Assembly (NCBI GenBank): GCA_028709565.1
Contig: JAQVWU010000091.1
Coordinates: forward strand, 1 to 9,153
Length of the DNA stretch: 9,153 nucleotides
From: Eubacteriales bacterium
GTDB lineage: Bacteria > Bacillota > Clostridia > Oscillospirales > CAG-272
Direction of reading: 5' to 3'
Of the stretch, positions 6,501-9,153 are shown piece by piece (positions within the stretch are counted from its first letter, which is position 1; each line of letters begins with the position of its first letter). A model generated the notes under the pieces. The model was not told the origin of the DNA and ran no database searches. It saw only the letters and a list, made by a program, of their open reading frames with translations. Position numbers and translations under genes: made by a program.

Positions 6501-7826
6501 ATGAGTATACTTGCGATAAACGGCGGCAAACCGGCAATTCATGGTACAATCCCCGCGGAACTGTTCAGCTGGCCTGTCGTAACTCCGGAAGACGAAGCGG
6601 CGGTGCTTGACGTGCTGCGCCGGGGAGCCATGAGCGGACTTGATGTCACCGAAAAATTTGAGCGCGAATTCGCCGACTGGCTGGGCAGCAAATACGCTAT
6701 CGGCTATTGCAACGGCACCCTTTCGCTGCAGGCCGCGATGTTCGCCTGCGGGCTGGGCAAGGGCGATGAACTCATCTGCCCGTCAAAGACCTACTGGGCG
6801 TCCTGTATCCAGGCATTTAACATGAACGCCACCGTAGTCTTCGCGGATATCGAAAGGGACAGCCTGTGCATTGACCCCGCCGACATTGAGCGCTGTATCG
6901 GTCCCAAAACCAAGGCTATAATGGTGGTGCACTATCTCGCCCATCCCGCCGATATGGACGCGATAATGGCGGTGGCGAAAAAACACAATCTCAAGGTCAT
7001 AGAGGATGTTTCCCACGCCCAGGGCGGTTTATACCGCGGGCGCAAGCTCGGCACCATAGGGGATATCGGCGCCATGTCCCTCATGAGCGGCAAGTCGTTT
7101 GCCACCGGTGAGATGGGCATGCTGGTCACCGACAACCGCGAAATGTACGACCGCGCCATGGCCTATTCCCATTACGAACGCAACAACGCCAGCTATATCG
7201 AAACCGAATACCTCAAACCCTATTTCGGCCTGCCCCTGGGCGGCATGAAGGGGCGGGTTAATCAGACCTGTTCGGCAATGGGACGCGTACAGCTCAAATA
7301 TTACGACGAACGCTGCCGCCTCATCCGGGAGGGGATGAATTATTTCTGGGACCTGCTCGAGGGACTGCCGGGCATCCGCGCCCACAGGGTCAGCGAAGCC
7401 GAAGGGTCCAACATGGCGGGCTGGTATGCTCCCCACGGTCTGTACAACTCGGACGAGCTTGAGGGACTGTCCGTTTCCCGTTTCTGCGAGGCGGTCCGCG
7501 CCGAGGGTGTTTCTGTGTCACCCGGCGGAAACAATCCGCTGCATACGCACAATGTCTTCAAAACAGCCGATATATACAATGCCGGAACACCCACCCGCAT
7601 AATGAACGCGGACCGGGATGTGCGGGAACTGGATGCGCTGCCGGTAACCGAGGAGCTTGAGATATACTCCATCCCGTGGTTCAAGCGGCCCATGCACTCA
7701 TATATCGAGATGTATGCCGCCGCGTTCCGCAAGGTCGCCGAAAATTACCGCGAACTGCTGGGTGAAGGCAAGCGCAAAAAGAGCAGCGACGGCCGCTGGT
7801 TCTTTTACAACGACAAAGAAGATTAA
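6501..7826 (+). CDS. DegT/DnrJ/EryC1/StrS-family PLP aminotransferase
   Basis: A fold-type I aminotransferase of the sugar-aminotransferase family, which usually transfers an amino group from glutamate or glutamine to a keto-sugar or keto-cyclitol. The 441-residue protein starts with the typical LAINGGKPA and WPVVTPEDEAAVLDVL. The cofactor pocket is visible: GYCNGTLSLQAA near 71-82, D169 in IEDVSHAQGG (pyridine-nitrogen contact), and Schiff-base K198 in SLMSGKSFATGEMGM. It is somewhat longer than the usual 370-400 residues, with a charged C-terminal tail (EGKRKKSSDG). AAAAAGGAG at 6485-6493 is 7 bases before the ATG. No nucleotide-sugar dehydratase, epimerase or glycosyltransferase is adjacent, so the substrate cannot be deduced; cell-surface amino sugar or an inosose-like keto-cyclitol are possibilities. 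It lies 40 bases before trpS and probably shares its transcript. Confidence 0.9.
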   Translation: MSILAINGGKPAIHGTIPAELFSWPVVTPEDEAAVLDVLRRGAMSGLDVTEKFEREFADWLGSKYAIGYCNGTLSLQAAMFACGLGKGDELICPSKTYWASCIQAFNMNATVVFADIERDSLCIDPADIERCIGPKTKAIMVVHYLAHPADMDAIMAVAKKHNLKVIEDVSHAQGGLYRGRKLGTIGDIGAMSLMSGKSFATGEMGMLVTDNREMYDRAMAYSHYERNNASYIETEYLKPYFGLPLGGMKGRVNQTCSAMGRVQLKYYDERCRLIREGMNYFWDLLEGLPGIRAHRVSEAEGSNMAGWYAPHGLYNSDELEGLSVSRFCEAVRAEGVSVSPGGNNPLHTHNVFKTADIYNAGTPTRIMNADRDVRELDALPVTEELEIYSIPWFKRPMHSYIEMYAAAFRKVAENYRELLGEGKRKKSSDGRWFFYNDKED

Positions 7827-7866
7827 CATTACCGATTAGCTTACACGTAAAGGACATAATCAATTA

Positions 7867-8910
7867 ATGAAAGATCAAGAACAAAAAGAACAAAAAGAAC
7901 AAAAAGAACAAACCGGCAGACAGACTATTTTTTCGGGGATTCAGCCCAGCGGAATATTAACGCTGGGCAATTACCTCGGCGCGCTGAAAAACTGGGTGAT
8001 GCTGCAGGACTCCTATGACTGCATTTACTGCGTGGTGGATATGCATGCCCTGACCGTCCGCCAGGTACCCGCCGAGCTGCGCCGCCATGCCTACGAGGCG
8101 CTGGCCGTCTATATAGCCTGCGGTATCGACCCCGACAAATGCATTTTGTTTGTGCAGAGCCATGTGCCCGCCCACGCCGAGCTGTCCTGGATTCTCAGCT
8201 GTTATACCATGTTCGGCGAACTGAGCCGCATGACCCAGTTTAAGGACAAGAGCGCAAAGAACACCGACAATATCAACGCCGGACTGTTTACCTATCCGGT
8301 GCTCATGGCCGCCGATATCCTGCTCTATCAGGCAAATCTCGTGCCCGTGGGGGACGACCAGCGCCAGCATATCGAGATAACCCGGGATATCGCCGAGCGG
8401 TTCAACGGCATTTACGGTCCGACCTTTACCGTGCCCGAAGGCTATATACCCACCACGGGCATGAGGATAATGTCCCTCACCGAACCCGAAAAAAAGATGT
8501 CCAAATCGGATGACAATATCAATGCCTATATCTCCATTCTCGACTCGCGCGACGCTATTATGCGCAAATTCCGCCGCGCCGTTACCGACTCCGAATCCTC
8601 GGTGCGCCGGGGAGAGGGCAAGGACGGCATAAACAATCTCATGAAGATCTATTCCTGTTTTACGGGAAAGGACGATTCCGAAATCGAGGCGCTTTTTGAG
8701 GGCCGCGGCTACGGCGAGTTCAAAACGGCGGTGGGCGAGGTGGTAGCCGACGCGCTGGCTCCGGTTAAAACGCGCTATGACGAGCTCATGTCCGACAAGA
8801 GCTATCTTGAGGGCATAATGAAGCGCGGGGCGGAAAGCGCCGCCGGTATCGCCGCCCGGACACTCTCCAGGGTATACCGGAAAATCGGATTCACCCAGAT
8901 TAAAAATTAA
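7867..8910 (+). CDS. trpS: Tryptophanyl-tRNA synthetase
   Basis: Class Ic synthetase that charges tRNA-Trp with tryptophan using ATP, in the cytoplasm as a homodimer. The HIGH-type signature is TLGN (32-35) in SGIQPSG...TLGNYLGAL, and KMSKS is at 210-214. D150 in MAADILLY corresponds to Asp132 of the Geobacillus enzyme, which contacts the indole of tryptophan; VGDDQRQHIE follows. The catalytic body matches the bacterial family throughout. At 347 residues it is longer because of about 17 extra residues at the start, MKDQE followed by a QKE repeat, encoded by a 9-bp tandem repeat. TAAAGGA (7848-7854) lies 12 bases before the ATG; I found no closer in-frame start, and the body itself would begin only at Q19. 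With 40 bases to the upstream stop there is no room for a T-box leader. Confidence 0.97.
   Translation: MKDQEQKEQKEQKEQTGRQTIFSGIQPSGILTLGNYLGALKNWVMLQDSYDCIYCVVDMHALTVRQVPAELRRHAYEALAVYIACGIDPDKCILFVQSHVPAHAELSWILSCYTMFGELSRMTQFKDKSAKNTDNINAGLFTYPVLMAADILLYQANLVPVGDDQRQHIEITRDIAERFNGIYGPTFTVPEGYIPTTGMRIMSLTEPEKKMSKSDDNINAYISILDSRDAIMRKFRRAVTDSESSVRRGEGKDGINNLMKIYSCFTGKDDSEIEALFEGRGYGEFKTAVGEVVADALAPVKTRYDELMSDKSYLEGIMKRGAESAAGIAARTLSRVYRKIGFTQIKN
7877..7912 (+). repeat. 9-bp tandem repeat, four copies, within the 5' end of trpS
   Basis: AAGAACAAA is repeated exactly four times over 36 bases. The unit is a multiple of three, so copy-number change would only lengthen or shorten the hydrophilic QKE tail and not break the frame. 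Confidence 0.95.
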
Positions 8911-8925
8911 AGTGATTATACTGAT

Positions 8926-9153
8926 ATGAACGATTTCAGGTTTTTATATTTGCTCATCGCCATGGTATGCGCCGGCTTGATATCTTTTACAATGACCCCG
9001 GTTGTACGGGTGTTCGCCTTCAAAACCGGGGCGATAGACGTGCCCAGGGATGAACGGCGTATGCATAAAACCCCCATACCCAGACTCGGCGGCCTTGCCA
9101 TCTTCGCCGGTTTTACCATCGCCACAATGGTATTCTGCGAGGTGACCCCCGTG
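8926..9153 (+). CDS. TagO/WecA-type undecaprenyl-phosphate sugar-1-phosphate transferase (partial, runs off right edge)
   Basis: The first 76 residues of a polytopic membrane enzyme that moves a sugar-1-phosphate, typically GlcNAc-1-phosphate, from a UDP-sugar to undecaprenyl phosphate, the first step in making wall teichoic acid or other surface polymers. Visible are a first membrane segment (about 6-27), then a cytoplasmic stretch with the family signature KTGAIDVPRDERRMHKTPIPRLGG (33-56 region; the HKTPIPRLGG core is at 47-56), and the start of a second membrane segment (57-70). MraY is a relative, but the AIDVPRDERRMHK pattern fits TagO/WecA better. The ATG is 15 bases after the trpS stop with only a weak AAAGTG-like ribosome binding site, so translation probably depends on trpS readthrough. 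The catalytic aspartates lie beyond the window. Confidence 0.88.
   Translation, partial: MNDFRFLYLLIAMVCAGLISFTMTPVVRVFAFKTGAIDVPRDERRMHKTPIPRLGGLAIFAGFTIATMVFCEVTPV

Noticed and set aside
7823..7851. TTAACA as a -35 for a separate trpS promoter.
   Set aside because: No -10 resembling TATAAT occurs at 16 to 18 bases; shared transcription with the upstream gene is simpler.
7827..7866. T-box riboswitch expected before a Firmicute trpS.
   Set aside because: Only 40 bases separate trpS from the aminotransferase stop, too short for a T-box, and no T-box sequence is seen.

Overview
The window looks like chromosome from an anaerobic Firmicute of the Clostridia type, probably a plant-fibre degrader from gut, rumen or digester. 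This is inferred from the protein style (short lipoprotein signal peptides, a TagO/WecA-like protein, Geobacillus-like TrpRS, Clostridia-type solute-binding lipoprotein), AG-rich ribosome binding sites, consensus sigma-A promoters in AT-rich gaps and fairly GC-rich coding DNA. There is no RNA gene, CRISPR array, insertion sequence or phage gene.

Left half (1-4950), carbohydrate genes. The start of a lipoprotein, probably a solute-binding protein, runs off the left edge on the minus strand. Divergent from it is a GH51 alpha-L-arabinofuranosidase with both catalytic glutamates; its real start is a GTG at 338. It converges on, and overlaps by 8 bp, a large minus-strand glycoside hydrolase that resembles the GH106 alpha-L-rhamnosidase group and lacks a signal peptide. 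That gene is split by an 8-bp tandem duplication (4503-4525). Removing one repeat unit restores one 972-residue reading frame. A consensus promoter drives it from a 194-bp divergent spacer that also carries a consensus promoter for a rightward lipoprotein gene.

Right half (4951-9153). A GTG-started solute-binding lipoprotein has no permease genes beside it. It is followed by a DegT/DnrJ/EryC1-type PLP aminotransferase, then trpS (tryptophanyl-tRNA synthetase) with an odd repetitive KEQ tail at its N-terminus, then the first 76 codons of a TagO/WecA-type undecaprenyl-phosphate sugar-phosphate transferase. Gaps of 40 and 15 bp suggest the last three are read together.

Reading together: the GH51 enzyme and the rhamnosidase-like enzyme are both apparently cytoplasmic and sit between two lipoprotein genes. 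This suggests import and intracellular trimming of arabinose- and rhamnose-containing pectin oligosaccharides, such as rhamnogalacturonan I with arabinan side chains. That substrate is an inference. I did not find a clearly new system; the most notable items are the 8-bp repeat that breaks the large hydrolase, the expandable N-terminal repeat of TrpRS, and a pair of facing -10 elements forming an inverted repeat.
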